Assembly: GCA_002480935.1 (NCBI GenBank)
Contig: DLDC01000004.1
Span: forward strand, 6,405 to 26,237
DNA length: 19,833 nt
Source of the DNA: Prevotella sp. UBA7782
GTDB taxonomy: Bacteria > Bacteroidota > Bacteroidia > Bacteroidales > Bacteroidaceae
Reading direction: 5' to 3'
A program made the translations under genes and the position numbers. Below the pieces are notes generated by a model. That model was not told the DNA's origin. It saw nothing but the letters and a program-made list of their open reading frames with translations, and made no database searches. Every line of letters begins with the position of its first letter. The first letter of the stretch is position 1. Below are positions 1-9,535 of this stretch, one piece after another.

Positions 1-34
1 CTCTCAAATTTTTCATAACATACAAACGTAGATC

Positions 35-77
35 GAGGGCTGAAATCCAAGTGAGGACTCCAGCCCTCTCTTTTTTT
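35..77 (+). terminator. Rho-independent terminator of a gene left of the window
   Basis: An 8-bp GC-rich stem (GAGGGCTG at 35-42 pairing with CAGCCCTC at 61-68) with an 18-base loop is followed almost at once by seven T (71-77). This is a classic intrinsic terminator on the + strand. It would end a rightward transcript whose gene lies outside the window, converging on the large leftward gene that ends at 196. Confidence 0.8.
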
Positions 78-137
78 GTGCGTTCGAGCGTAGCTTAGCA
101 CACGCCTTCACAAGCACTGCTCTATACCTAACAAGAA

Positions 138-171
138 CATGCCCACTTCTCTGCAAAAGAAAGCGGGCATG
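138..171 (-). terminator. Probable terminator of the 1489-residue adhesin gene
   Basis: CATGCCC (138-144) and GGGCATG (165-171) form a 7-bp stem whose loop can pair further (CTTTCT against AGAAG with one bulge). Read on the - strand it is followed by the T-rich run TTCTTGTT. It lies 24 bases past the stop codon of the leftward gene, the expected place for its terminator. The U tract is interrupted, so efficiency is uncertain. Confidence 0.6.
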
Positions 172-195
172 CTGAATAGAACAATCAACCGATGA

Positions 196-3100
196 CTATC
201 TCACTATCATACGGTAGCACTTAGATGTTCCGTTGGGACTAACAAGGTAAATACCTCTAGGCATCTTAGCTAAAACACCCTTACCAGAAGCCATCCTTAC
301 ACCGGCTGTATTGTATACCGTGACATCAACATCCATCAGATTGTCTGTGATTGCAGATAAATATCCTATTTCTGTAGCAATGGTTATAGCATTGGATGCT
401 GCAGACTCTTTGTCGCCATACATGGCTGTTGCCATATAGGTGTGCAGGCCGTCTTCTGAGGCATAGTCGTCGAAGCTGGTCACAGCTGCGGGGAGCGAGG
501 CGATAAGCTCTCCGTCACGATAGATTCTGTAGCCCGTGACGGGTTGTGAAGCGCCTTCGAAAGAGACGTCGTCAAAGGCGAGTGACAAGCCGTTGGGTGT
601 GGTGTGGCGCAAGGCGAAGAAGCGGGCATCTTCAGGCAATGTGACCTCATATTCAGTCCACCCAGCAGCGGATGGCCGCTCTGTCTCAAGGAGCTGGAAG
701 CTGCTTTGTGCCGAGTCGGTTGTTGAATAGAGCACGTCGAAGGTCTCTGCGCCATAATTGCTTGTCAGCAGTCCGGCTTTCAGCTTGATGGTCTGCTCTC
801 TTCCTGACAGTCGGGGTGAGATGAGCCAGTCGTCGGAGTGGCCGTTCTTGGCATATTGCGGTACAGCGTCGAAGGATATGGCATATTGCTCTCCTGACGG
901 GGCTGCGGCATTGGGATTGGCCTGAGGATCTACTCCCAAGGCAGCAGGCTTGAAGATGATATAGCTCATGGCCTGCCCCATGTGGCTGAATGTGACGTCG
1001 GCAAAGCCGTAGGTTTTCTGAGCTCCGTCGGCATCGATGAGCTGCCAGGGTGACATACTGTCGCTGAATGGCTCGTAGGCCTCAAAGTCTTCTGTGATGT
1101 TGGGATAAGCGCCTTGCGGCTGGCTCCACGACAGTGTGACGTAACGGGAGCCGTTGGTAGAGGCGCGCAGGTCTGTTATACCGGGATAGTCGCTCGGGCT
1201 GACAGCCACCATCATGGTGTCGCGATTGTTACGGGCAATGGTGTCGTTGGCATCTGTCACAACCGCCTGTAGCATGTATTGTCCCACGGTGTTGGTGGTG
1301 GCATGAAACAGCAGGGTGTAGGTGCTGTCTGCCATGGATGCGAGCGTACCACCATTACATGAGGCAAGCAGGCTGTCTTTCGAGTCAACCAAACGTATGG
1401 TAAAGTTGCTTTCGGTGTTTTCGCCTCTGTTGGTCACCCTGACGTGATAGGTGCCGTTGTTGTTTACCTTAACAGAGGCAGAGCCTTTCAGCTTTATCTG
1501 CAGGTCATGTGACGGCACATCGTATACATCTATGTTGTCGATGGCAACTGGTACGGTTTTGTCGCCGAGCATGGTATAGAATTGCAAGCGCACGTATCCA
1601 TTGTCATGCTTTACGAGAGGTATGGCTATTCGCTTCCACTCACCTTTTGGAGAGAAGGCTGCAGAGAGGTCTATCTTCTGAAGAATATAAGGTGGATTGG
1701 CTCTGCCATCCATTCGTTCGATGACATTGATGTAAGAGGGATTGCTGTTCGTGGGTTTCTGTCCGTAAATGCTGAATACGAGCTTGGGATTGGCAGCGCC
1801 TGCCAGGTTTATCTTGTAGGAGGTGAGTGTGCCCTTCATGTTGTCTGCCCCCATGCCTGTCATGGCGACAGCTCCGGGCTCGTCGTCATCAGCCGAGAAA
1901 TTGCTCACATTGTCATATCTATAATACTCCCACTTATATACGCTTTGGCCCTGATTGAATCCCTCGTGCAGCGGCAGCGCGTAAGGAGCGCCAGTGATAA
2001 GAGTGTTGAAGTCGAATCCCGGATTGCCTGTTCCGGCAAGGTTTGTGGTGTAAACCAGGAAGTCAGCCAACCGTTGTTCGCCCGTAGTGGGTATGTCGTC
2101 TATGACATAGCAGGTATCTTTAATGCCCGTAATAGTAGGTGCTGCACCGCCCTGATGGTTGCCGTAGCCCATGGGCATGATGCCGTAAGTGACATGTGCG
2201 GGGTTGACGGGCCTTCCGTTAGCGCCTGTGGTACTGACCTTGTTCCATGAGATGGTGGCTGTTCCGTTGAGGTTGTCTTGATAGGTTACGCCTTCTGTTG
2301 TAGCAGGCACATCGTCGCCCACATATCCGCTCACGCTGTTTTCTGAGCCACGTCCGGCCTCATTGTAAGCCACTACGGTGTACTTGCGCAATCCGCTGTA
2401 GGCTGATGTGTCGGTGTAAGCCAGTTGCTCGCCAGGGGTTACATTGCTGAGGGTCTTGAGCAAGATGGTGTCTTGCGCCAGTATTTCTATCTTTTCTATT
2501 GATGGGAGGAGTGATCCGTCGCCAAGCTTTGTGGGCGCTTTGAACGTCAGTTGTGTGTTATACTCGCCGAGACGGGGCTTCATCTGCAATTGGGTTACGG
2601 AGTCGGGTGAGAGGAATACGGCACCGGGGTATACGCCCAGGCTGTCGATCTTGATGTATTGGGCTTGTTCAGGGCTCATAGCGTGAAAGGCGAACCTATA
2701 TTCACCGTCAGACTCTATCCGGACGGTGTTTTTGCTGTGGTTCCAGGGCATGCCCACTCCCGAGAATTTTAGAGTGTCGCTGATAGCCTTGAAGCCCGTC
2801 GCGTCAGTGCCTTTTCCGAAGAGAACCTGCATGATGTTGTCCTTGTCCCAGGTACCGCTTTCGTAAGAGTAGCTGACGCAGTATTCGCGTCCGCCCAAAA
2901 GCTTCAGAGGGGGTGTGAGGAGCCAGTCGTCGGCAGCACTGTTTGTGGATATGGCAGCCCTGCCATTGTTCAGACCTGTGTTATAGTCGTAGTCGCTGGT
3001 CCAATACCACGAGCTATAATCATCGTTGCTGTTGATTTTTGTGAAGAGCATCAACGAGTCTGACGACTCGAAATTGCAATACCACGGTGTTGGCAGTGCT

Positions 3101-4665
3101 CCTCCGAAGGCCACCTTCTGATACTGTGTGTTCACTTCCTCGCTTGTCATATCGCCGTTTACTGCATATACCTTATACCAGTAGATGCCCATCGGAGCAT
3201 TTGCGGGGAGCTGGTCTGTGTAAGAGGGTGTGGTAAGGCTGTCGGCTATGACGCTGTCTTGTGGCATGCGCACTACGCGGTAGCAGATATGGTCTATATA
3301 GCCGTTGTGCTTTACGGTGGTCACCTCGCTCCATGACAGTGACACCTTACCGGCGGTGTCCATCGAGCAATTAATGTATCCCACGTTGTAAGGCTCATCG
3401 TATCCTATCCATTGGCTTACATTAGCATTTGGGCTCTTGCCTACGGCGTTGACGGTGTTGACCACGAACCGTGTCTGCCCAGACTGTTCCAGCTGTATGT
3501 CTCTGCTTACTGCAGCTCCTGCTTGTGCAACGTCATGATAGAGCGTATCACCATTCACAATAATATAATAGGTGAGTGAGCCTGTGAGATTGTCGCCGGC
3601 AAAGGTTTTGTCGGGCATGGTGAAGGATATGGACCCCGTCTTGGATGCTCCTGTGAAGTTGATGGCAAGGTTGCTGACAGCAGCGGGAGCGCCATCTTCG
3701 GCTGCGGGGGCAGGAACATAGATGGCTCCTATTCGCGTTCCGGAGGGGAAGTCGCCAATGAGGCTGGCTGCACCTGTGTTGGTGTCTACCTGGTAAAGAG
3801 AGCTGTAGCCATTGACGGTATAGGCAGCCCAATAGAGGGTGTTCTTCTTCACGTCGAATGCAGCCCCCATTCCTCCCGATACATAGCCGGGCTTAACGCC
3901 CGTATAGCCGATGTAGGTGTCGGCTCCGGTTGCTTTATCGAGCTTATGTAAGCCGCCATTACTTGAGATGGCATACAGCTGACCTTGGGCATTAGCTGCC
4001 AGGCTGACAAAATTAGTGTCGCTGAAATTGCAGATGGTATTGGCCGACAGGCTTGCATAATCGATCTTCATGAGCTTGTCTCTGTTCAGGCTTATGGCAT
4101 AGACATTGCTCGAAACGGGATCGTAGGTAGTGGCAGCAGCAAGAATGTTGTTGGCATCTGAACTGTAAGCGTAAGGCACGGTTTCTGTCCATGACTCGGT
4201 GCTGTATTCACCGTAATAGGCTGAGGTCATGCCATAATATGACATATAGTTAACGTAGTGGAAGATATTGTCGAAGAACGTTGCTCCGCCCTTGCCTATC
4301 AGGTTGCTGTTGGTTGCCAATGGTGTGATGGTGAAGCCGTTTGAGGCAGGAAAGCTGTAAACGCCCATGATGTAGGTGTTGGGATAATGGTTTTCTTCTA
4401 TCAGGTTTCCCCACAGCGTGGTGCCGTCGCCACTTATGGTAGATACTCGCTTAAGTAGCGATGGTGGCAGGCTGGCTGTTGTGGCAACCTGGCTTTCGGA
4501 ATGCGCGTTTTCAGAATTCTTGCTTTTGTCTGACTGAAGAAGCATCATGCGCTCTTGCATTGTGGCTACTCTTCTGACAGGAAGCACTCTGCCTGTTCCT
4601 TGTCCCGAGGAATAGAGCGGCACAAAGAACACAGCAATCATAGATAATAGTAAGTTGTGTTTCAT
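196..4665 (-). CDS. Large secreted multidomain adhesin-like protein (Fn3 / Cleaved_Adhesin-like modules, T9SS tail)
   Basis: A 1489-residue exported protein with no visible catalytic domain, probably a surface adhesin or binding protein. The order seen is: signal peptide (residues 1-22, hydrophobic core LLLSMIAVFFVPLY); basic linker; repeating 'LYxI...xxID..TG' strands at about 170-315 resembling a beta-propeller; Fn3-like modules at about 325-520; a jelly-roll module with DDWLLTPP near 578; two further Fn3-like modules (about 690-890); a second jelly-roll (about 895-1055) ending in 'AIDNIDV'; a CARDB-like module (about 1055-1155); and a last Fn3 module split by a third jelly-roll with DDWLISPRL near 1278. 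The tail (about 1430-1489) has 'VYNTAGVRM', 'RGIYLV' and a final 'YRMIVR', typical of T9SS type A sorting domains, so export through the Sec and type IX systems is inferred. The gene is the divergent paralogue of the one starting at 4989. The third jelly-roll resembles P. gingivalis gingipain/HagA adhesin modules. The exact ligand is unknown. Confidence 0.85.
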   Translation of the reverse strand: MKHNLLLSMIAVFFVPLYSSGQGTGRVLPVRRVATMQERMMLLQSDKSKNSENAHSESQVATTASLPPSLLKRVSTISGDGTTLWGNLIEENHYPNTYIMGVYSFPASNGFTITPLATNSNLIGKGGATFFDNIFHYVNYMSYYGMTSAYYGEYSTESWTETVPYAYSSDANNILAAATTYDPVSSNVYAISLNRDKLMKIDYASLSANTICNFSDTNFVSLAANAQGQLYAISSNGGLHKLDKATGADTYIGYTGVKPGYVSGGMGAAFDVKKNTLYWAAYTVNGYSSLYQVDTNTGAASLIGDFPSGTRIGAIYVPAPAAEDGAPAAVSNLAINFTGASKTGSISFTMPDKTFAGDNLTGSLTYYIIVNGDTLYHDVAQAGAAVSRDIQLEQSGQTRFVVNTVNAVGKSPNANVSQWIGYDEPYNVGYINCSMDTAGKVSLSWSEVTTVKHNGYIDHICYRVVRMPQDSVIADSLTTPSYTDQLPANAPMGIYWYKVYAVNGDMTSEEVNTQYQKVAFGGALPTPWYCNFESSDSLMLFTKINSNDDYSSWYWTSDYDYNTGLNNGRAAISTNSAADDWLLTPPLKLLGGREYCVSYSYESGTWDKDNIMQVLFGKGTDATGFKAISDTLKFSGVGMPWNHSKNTVRIESDGEYRFAFHAMSPEQAQYIKIDSLGVYPGAVFLSPDSVTQLQMKPRLGEYNTQLTFKAPTKLGDGSLLPSIEKIEILAQDTILLKTLSNVTPGEQLAYTDTSAYSGLRKYTVVAYNEAGRGSENSVSGYVGDDVPATTEGVTYQDNLNGTATISWNKVSTTGANGRPVNPAHVTYGIMPMGYGNHQGGAAPTITGIKDTCYVIDDIPTTGEQRLADFLVYTTNLAGTGNPGFDFNTLITGAPYALPLHEGFNQGQSVYKWEYYRYDNVSNFSADDDEPGAVAMTGMGADNMKGTLTSYKINLAGAANPKLVFSIYGQKPTNSNPSYINVIERMDGRANPPYILQKIDLSAAFSPKGEWKRIAIPLVKHDNGYVRLQFYTMLGDKTVPVAIDNIDVYDVPSHDLQIKLKGSASVKVNNNGTYHVRVTNRGENTESNFTIRLVDSKDSLLASCNGGTLASMADSTYTLLFHATTNTVGQYMLQAVVTDANDTIARNNRDTMMVAVSPSDYPGITDLRASTNGSRYVTLSWSQPQGAYPNITEDFEAYEPFSDSMSPWQLIDADGAQKTYGFADVTFSHMGQAMSYIIFKPAALGVDPQANPNAAAPSGEQYAISFDAVPQYAKNGHSDDWLISPRLSGREQTIKLKAGLLTSNYGAETFDVLYSTTDSAQSSFQLLETERPSAAGWTEYEVTLPEDARFFALRHTTPNGLSLAFDDVSFEGASQPVTGYRIYRDGELIASLPAAVTSFDDYASEDGLHTYMATAMYGDKESAASNAITIATEIGYLSAITDNLMDVDVTVYNTAGVRMASGKGVLAKMPRGIYLVSPNGTSKCYRMIVR

Positions 4666-4772
4666 CTTAATTTACTTTTTTTTGTGATTACTTACAGATA
4701 TGAATGTATCATACCCGCAAGACTACTTTACCAAATCGTAATATGTCAGCGCAATCTCTCGATTATCAAAAG

Positions 4773-4780
4773 CAAATATA
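4773..4780 (-). promoter_or_regulatory. Candidate Bacteroidota -7 element for the leftward adhesin gene
   Basis: CAAATATA on the + strand reads TATATTTG on the - strand, matching the Bacteroidota consensus TAnnTTTG. Transcription would begin near 4766, giving a leader of about 100 bases. No good TTTG lies 19-21 bases upstream, so the call rests on one element in AT-rich sequence. Confidence 0.4.
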
Positions 4781-4927
4781 GTTAAATAAACAACATATTG
4801 TTATGTTTTTAACCTTATTTTATAATCAGACCATAGACAAACGATTGTATTATTAGTGTTAAAAAATATTTGCGTTAATAATACAAAAAAACATCATGAT
4901 AATGAAACGACGCCCATAAAAATTGCC

Positions 4928-4935
4928 TATCTTTG
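4928..4935 (+). promoter_or_regulatory. Candidate Bacteroidota -7 element for the rightward adhesin gene
   Basis: TATCTTTG fits TAnnTTTG exactly and is followed by a leader of about 47 bases that is A/T-rich just before the ATG, as usual for this phylum. The -33 element is not recognisable. Confidence 0.5.
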
Positions 4936-4988
4936 CACTCGTCAGCGCAAGTCTTTCGTATTAATATAAACAAAAAACCAATATTAAT

Positions 4989-7900
4989 ATGGAGAAGACT
5001 TTAGGGTTTTTATGCTTGTTGCTGCTTCCCGGATGGTTGGGGAGCAGTGGTCAGGAGTATGCGCGGCATACACTACAGCACACCACTTTAGGGGTGTCGG
5101 CCCAAAATATGCGTATAGACAAGCGGTACGCCACCCGTAACCAAGTGCAGCAAAACACATCCTTCCTTTCGCCGGTTCGTGCTGTAGCGTTTTCCATGAG
5201 CAACAGTGCCCAAAACGTCATGCCTGTGGCAACGGCACCCGACGGCACGGAGATATGGGGCAGCGTGCTCGCGGCAAGATCGTGGGTGAACAGCGGCAGC
5301 AAGTATGGCATGTATGCTTTTGACGCAGTGCCCAACACAGAGCTCGACACTTTATGCCTGAGCAACGATTTGGTGCCTAACGGTGGCAGCGTATATGTCG
5401 ACGGCATGTACCGTTTCTTTACCTATGTGCAGGACCCGGTGCAAGACTACGTGGTGTTTCATGAATATAAAGCGCAAACATGGACACCTACAACAAACAA
5501 CGGAAGGAAGTTTTATGACTACAATCTGTTGTCGAACGACATGACTTATGATGCCACGACAGGCAGAAGTTATGGTATCTTCTTTAATTCTGATTTCTCT
5601 AAGCAAGTCTTTGGCTATGTAGACTTCAACACCTTTAAGCGAACAGACGTTGCCACGATAAGCAATATGGCCAAGTATATGGCCGCCATAGCAGCAGCGC
5701 CCGACGGACAGATATACACTATTTTGCAAAGCTCTGAGCTGGCAAAGATTAATAAGGAAACGGGGCAGATAACACCCGTGGGGCTGTTGGGCGTTCCGGT
5801 TAACACTTATATGCAGAGCCTGGCCTTTGACCAGCGCACGGGCAAGCTCTATTGGACGCGGTGCTCTAACATTGAGCATGCCCTTTATCAGATAGACACC
5901 TCTACGGGCAGGGCATATAAGATATCTGATTTTCCGGGTCAGGAGCAAATAACGGGTATCTTCGTTCCCGACACAAATCCTCTGAACACACAGGTTCCGG
6001 CCAAGATAACCGACATACATCTTACTCCCATTGAGCCCACCAACACTTGCGATGTGCAGTTTACTTTGCCGTCTAAGACGGTGGGGGGAGATGACGCAAG
6101 CGGCAGTATGAATTATGTGGTGTGCGCCGGCCCCGACACGCTTCAGACAGGAACGGGGCAACCGGGTGAGAGCATATCCTTTACAGGACAATTGCCTACG
6201 GGGAGTGTGAGGATGTCTTTCTTATGCAGCAACAGCTCGGGAACGTCAGAGACAGCCCATCGCATAGTGTGGGGCGGCCCCGACGTCCCGGCTGCTCCGG
6301 GGCAAGTAGACTTTTATGTAGATGCGGGGAATGTAGCTCATGTAAAGTGGAACAGGGTTACCGAAGGTTTGCATAGCCACCATTTACTGCCATCGGCTGT
6401 TAGCTATAAGGTGTATCGGGCGGGTGAGAAAGCCGCTGTCGCTACGGTGGCTGATACTGTGTTCACTGAAGATGTGCCACAGCAGAACTATGCGCTGAGC
6501 GGATATACCATAACCGCCGTAAACAATGGCGTTGCAGGAGAATCGGGCAGCTCCAACAAAGTGGCCTTTGGAAAGGCTTTCGAAATGCCTTATGTGGAAG
6601 GATTCAGAAGCAAGGCTGACGCCGACCTGTTTACCATCGTCAACCCCGACGATGATGACAGTTTCTGGCAATATGTGTCGTCTTACGATCGCATGTGCAT
6701 CAGCTGCTATGACAAAGCCGACGACTGGCTCATTACGCCCCCCATACACTTTGACGGCGAGCATGCCTCAACGCTGTCATTTGCTGCCAGAATCCTTGTC
6801 GGCAGAAGGGCCAAGCTGTCCGTGAGCGTGGGGACGGGCGACGATCCTGCCTCTTACAAGGAGATTGTGCCCACGATGAGCGTCACGGCAACGTCTGACA
6901 CTGTATACCAAGTGAGAATCATAAAACCCGAACAGGGCGATTATCGTATTGCCTGGCATGCAGAAAGCGATGCTCTGCCCTACTCTCTGGCCCTGGGCAA
7001 TGTGAGCGTGAAGCAAAGCGGGCCGCTCACCATGCCGGCAGCACCCACCGATTTTTCGGCAATACCCGACGCTAAGGGGGGAGGAGGCGCATCTATCAGC
7101 CTGAAGGCTCCAGACAAGGATGTTAAGGGTCAGAGCCTTGGCAGCTTGTCGGAAGTCATTGTTTGCAGAAACGACACCGTGATACACACATTTGAGAATC
7201 CGGCCACAGGGGCTGCCTTGTCTTATAAAGACAACACACCGCCAAGGGGACGCAACACCTACAGTGCCATGGCTATACTGAACGGCACGAGGGGCGAGAC
7301 GGCAAGTGCTGCTGCCTTCGTGGGCGTGGATGTGCCCTGTGCTCCGGCAAAGCTAACGGCCAGACGAACATCTGGCAACAACATCACCCTGCAGTGGGAC
7401 GGCATAACTACTAAGGGCGCGAATGGCGGATATGTTGATTTGGGCGACATACACTATGCCGTGTTCTGCCCTGATAGCAAAGGCATGCCCCAAGTGATAG
7501 CAAGAACCAGCCAGGGCGACACTACGCTAACCACTACTATACCAAGTTTTGCTGACGGAACCATCTACTCGTATGTTGTCGTGGCATACAACAGCGACAC
7601 CATCAGCGCAGCTACAGAAAGCAATTATATAGTGACGGGCAATGCTGCAACTGTTCCTTATCGTGAAACTTTTCCCTACGGCACACTATCGCATGGATGG
7701 TGGCGCACCGGCAACGGTCAGAACTTACTGACGCTTGCCGCTACCAATGCGTCTGACGATATTGCGGGACTCGTGTTCTGGTATGCTGCCAACAAAGGCG
7801 AGGACGCTACCATCAGCTCTACAAAGATTTCGCTTGCCGGCACTGTAAATCCTGAACTGGTGTTTGCTTACTACGTGCCTGACAAGAGTGTGGGGCAGAA

Positions 7901-9425
7901 CGTCAAGCTGCACGTTTCGGCTACCAAGGGCGACTATCTCACGCAAGTGACTCTGAAGGATATTGCATGGGGCGACGCTCCGCACACAGGATGGAACACT
8001 GCCGTGGCCGACTTATCTGCTCTGAGAGACGAGGATTTCATCATGTTACACTTCCGCGCCGAAAGCAATGTAACGGGCAATGAGCAGGGACTCGTGGCTA
8101 TAGACAACATACGCATACAGGAGCATCAGGCCAACGATTTGTCTGTGCTGCTCAGCCTGCCTCAAGACACCGTAGTGGCGGGGCAAAAGGCTGTGGTGAG
8201 GGTGCACGTTTACAACAACGCGGCATCAGCTCAGGGCACGGGGCTCATCACGCTGAGAGACGCTCATGACAAGGTGCTGGGCTCTGTGAGCCTCGACTCT
8301 GTACCTGAACCTTATGGATATATGCTGTATGACATGGACTATCAATCGGATATCCGTGACCGGCAAACGGCAGTGGTTAAGGCTGAGGTGACGGCTGAAT
8401 ATGATGACGATGCAGACAACAACACCTCATCTGCCACCATCGGGGTGTCAAGACCTCATCTGCCAACGGTTGCTGACCTTGAAGCATCTGGCACCAGCGG
8501 CGGTAACCTGCTGAGGTGGAAGGCACCCGAGAGGCAAATAGCACGTACCACAGAGACCTTTGAGAGCGCTCCGGCATGGAGTATATATAACATAGGCGAC
8601 TGGCGACTGGTGGATGGCGACAGGGGCAATGCTTATGACATGGGAAGCCTGAACGTGCCCAGGGCTGGCACACCGTATGCGTTTATGGTGTTCAACCCTG
8701 TGCAGCTTGGCATCAACTACACCACTCAAAGCGTATACGTTCCACATTCGGGCAACCAGTATCTTGCCGCATTCAGCGTAGATCCGTCTACCACACAGTT
8801 GGGGCACAACGACGACTGGCTCATCTCACCCTCATTAAGCGGAAAGCAGCAAGACGTGTCGTTCTATGTGCGCATGCCTTCTGATGAATATGAGGCGGAG
8901 CACTTCGAGGTGCTATACTCGTGCGCCGGCAAAGACACTGCGGCATTCAGGCTGCTGGCCGATTATCCCATGGTTTCTACCGAATGGTATCGCGTTTCCG
9001 TGCGACTTCCTGAGGGCTCACGCTATTTCGCCATACGCTATCTGTCGCACAACTGCATGAGCATGTTTATCGATGATATAACATATCAAAGTGGTACACC
9101 CATTGTGCAGGGCTATCGCATCTATCGCGACGGCGAGCCTCTGACAGATGTTACATCGGCCGACTCTGCCTTCACTGATACCGACGGTGGAGCTCACAGC
9201 TATCAGGTGAGCGTTTTGTATGAAGATGCCGAGTCGGAGCTGAGCGATGCTGCTGTCATCACAGGCATGCATAACGTGGCCATAGAGCAGCCGGGGAGTG
9301 CCGGAGCACAAGCCTTCTACGGCGTAGACGGCAAGCTCTTGGGCACAAGGCATGTCGATGCCTCGGGCATCTATCTGCTGCGCAACAAGCAAACCGGCAG
9401 GGTGCGAAAGCAGGTTGTGCGCTAA
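4989..9425 (+). CDS. Large secreted multidomain adhesin-like protein, paralogue of the divergent neighbour
   Basis: A 1478-residue exported protein, colinear with the leftward 1489-residue protein. The two DDWL motifs fall at nearly the same residues (578 and 1275 here, 578 and 1278 there). The signal peptide core is FLCLLLLPGWLGSS (about 5-22). A propeller-like region with 'GQIYTILQSSELAKINKETG' strands covers about 184-328. Fn3-like modules follow, then a jelly-roll with DDWLITPP, two more Fn3 modules, a second jelly-roll from about 886, a CARDB-like module around 1040-1150, and a final Fn3 module interrupted by a third jelly-roll (DDWLISPSL; then 'FIDDITY' and 'GYRIYRDGEPL'). The tail from about 1431 contains 'GVDGKLLG', 'SGIYLL' and a final 'KQVVR', consistent with a T9SS type A sorting signal. 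No protease, glycosidase or other enzyme signature is visible. A role in adhesion, haemagglutination or matrix binding is inferred from similarity to gingipain/HagA adhesin modules. The start is supported by the signal peptide and the upstream -7 element. Confidence 0.85.
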   Translation: MEKTLGFLCLLLLPGWLGSSGQEYARHTLQHTTLGVSAQNMRIDKRYATRNQVQQNTSFLSPVRAVAFSMSNSAQNVMPVATAPDGTEIWGSVLAARSWVNSGSKYGMYAFDAVPNTELDTLCLSNDLVPNGGSVYVDGMYRFFTYVQDPVQDYVVFHEYKAQTWTPTTNNGRKFYDYNLLSNDMTYDATTGRSYGIFFNSDFSKQVFGYVDFNTFKRTDVATISNMAKYMAAIAAAPDGQIYTILQSSELAKINKETGQITPVGLLGVPVNTYMQSLAFDQRTGKLYWTRCSNIEHALYQIDTSTGRAYKISDFPGQEQITGIFVPDTNPLNTQVPAKITDIHLTPIEPTNTCDVQFTLPSKTVGGDDASGSMNYVVCAGPDTLQTGTGQPGESISFTGQLPTGSVRMSFLCSNSSGTSETAHRIVWGGPDVPAAPGQVDFYVDAGNVAHVKWNRVTEGLHSHHLLPSAVSYKVYRAGEKAAVATVADTVFTEDVPQQNYALSGYTITAVNNGVAGESGSSNKVAFGKAFEMPYVEGFRSKADADLFTIVNPDDDDSFWQYVSSYDRMCISCYDKADDWLITPPIHFDGEHASTLSFAARILVGRRAKLSVSVGTGDDPASYKEIVPTMSVTATSDTVYQVRIIKPEQGDYRIAWHAESDALPYSLALGNVSVKQSGPLTMPAAPTDFSAIPDAKGGGGASISLKAPDKDVKGQSLGSLSEVIVCRNDTVIHTFENPATGAALSYKDNTPPRGRNTYSAMAILNGTRGETASAAAFVGVDVPCAPAKLTARRTSGNNITLQWDGITTKGANGGYVDLGDIHYAVFCPDSKGMPQVIARTSQGDTTLTTTIPSFADGTIYSYVVVAYNSDTISAATESNYIVTGNAATVPYRETFPYGTLSHGWWRTGNGQNLLTLAATNASDDIAGLVFWYAANKGEDATISSTKISLAGTVNPELVFAYYVPDKSVGQNVKLHVSATKGDYLTQVTLKDIAWGDAPHTGWNTAVADLSALRDEDFIMLHFRAESNVTGNEQGLVAIDNIRIQEHQANDLSVLLSLPQDTVVAGQKAVVRVHVYNNAASAQGTGLITLRDAHDKVLGSVSLDSVPEPYGYMLYDMDYQSDIRDRQTAVVKAEVTAEYDDDADNNTSSATIGVSRPHLPTVADLEASGTSGGNLLRWKAPERQIARTTETFESAPAWSIYNIGDWRLVDGDRGNAYDMGSLNVPRAGTPYAFMVFNPVQLGINYTTQSVYVPHSGNQYLAAFSVDPSTTQLGHNDDWLISPSLSGKQQDVSFYVRMPSDEYEAEHFEVLYSCAGKDTAAFRLLADYPMVSTEWYRVSVRLPEGSRYFAIRYLSHNCMSMFIDDITYQSGTPIVQGYRIYRDGEPLTDVTSADSAFTDTDGGAHSYQVSVLYEDAESELSDAAVITGMHNVAIEQPGSAGAQAFYGVDGKLLGTRHVDASGIYLLRNKQTGRVRKQVVR

Positions 9426-9535
9426 GCAGACGCTGAACGCTACATGAATGACGGGAGGCGGAAGACAACAAAGAGCATGAGTTCTCAAAAGTCTTTCAAT
9501 CCTTCATCTTTCAAATGGTTCATTCGCATAATGAC

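Larger units (their letters stand above)
4666..4988. other. AT-rich divergent spacer between the two adhesin paralogues
   Basis: This 323-base gene-free stretch separates the two start codons. It is strongly AT-rich, unlike the flanking genes, and holds a plausible -7 element for each gene (4773-4780 leftward, 4928-4935 rightward). No convincing -33 partner or long operator-like palindrome stands out. The short palindrome ATATTAATAT sits directly over the start codon at 4989. Shared control of the two genes from here is inference. Confidence 0.6.

Noticed and set aside
1582..2250. Open frame of 222 codons on the + strand
   Set aside because: It lies wholly antisense to the 1489-residue adhesin gene, has no recognisable domain and reflects codon bias of the real gene.
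5352..6191. Open frame of 279 codons on the - strand
   Set aside because: Antisense to the 1478-residue adhesin gene, rich in Cys, Arg and His, with no domain or signal peptide; a shadow frame.
6721..8830. Repeated GACGACTGGCTCAT segments as a possible DNA repeat or recombination site
   Set aside because: They encode the DDWLI motif of two jelly-roll modules; similarity is explained by module duplication in the protein.
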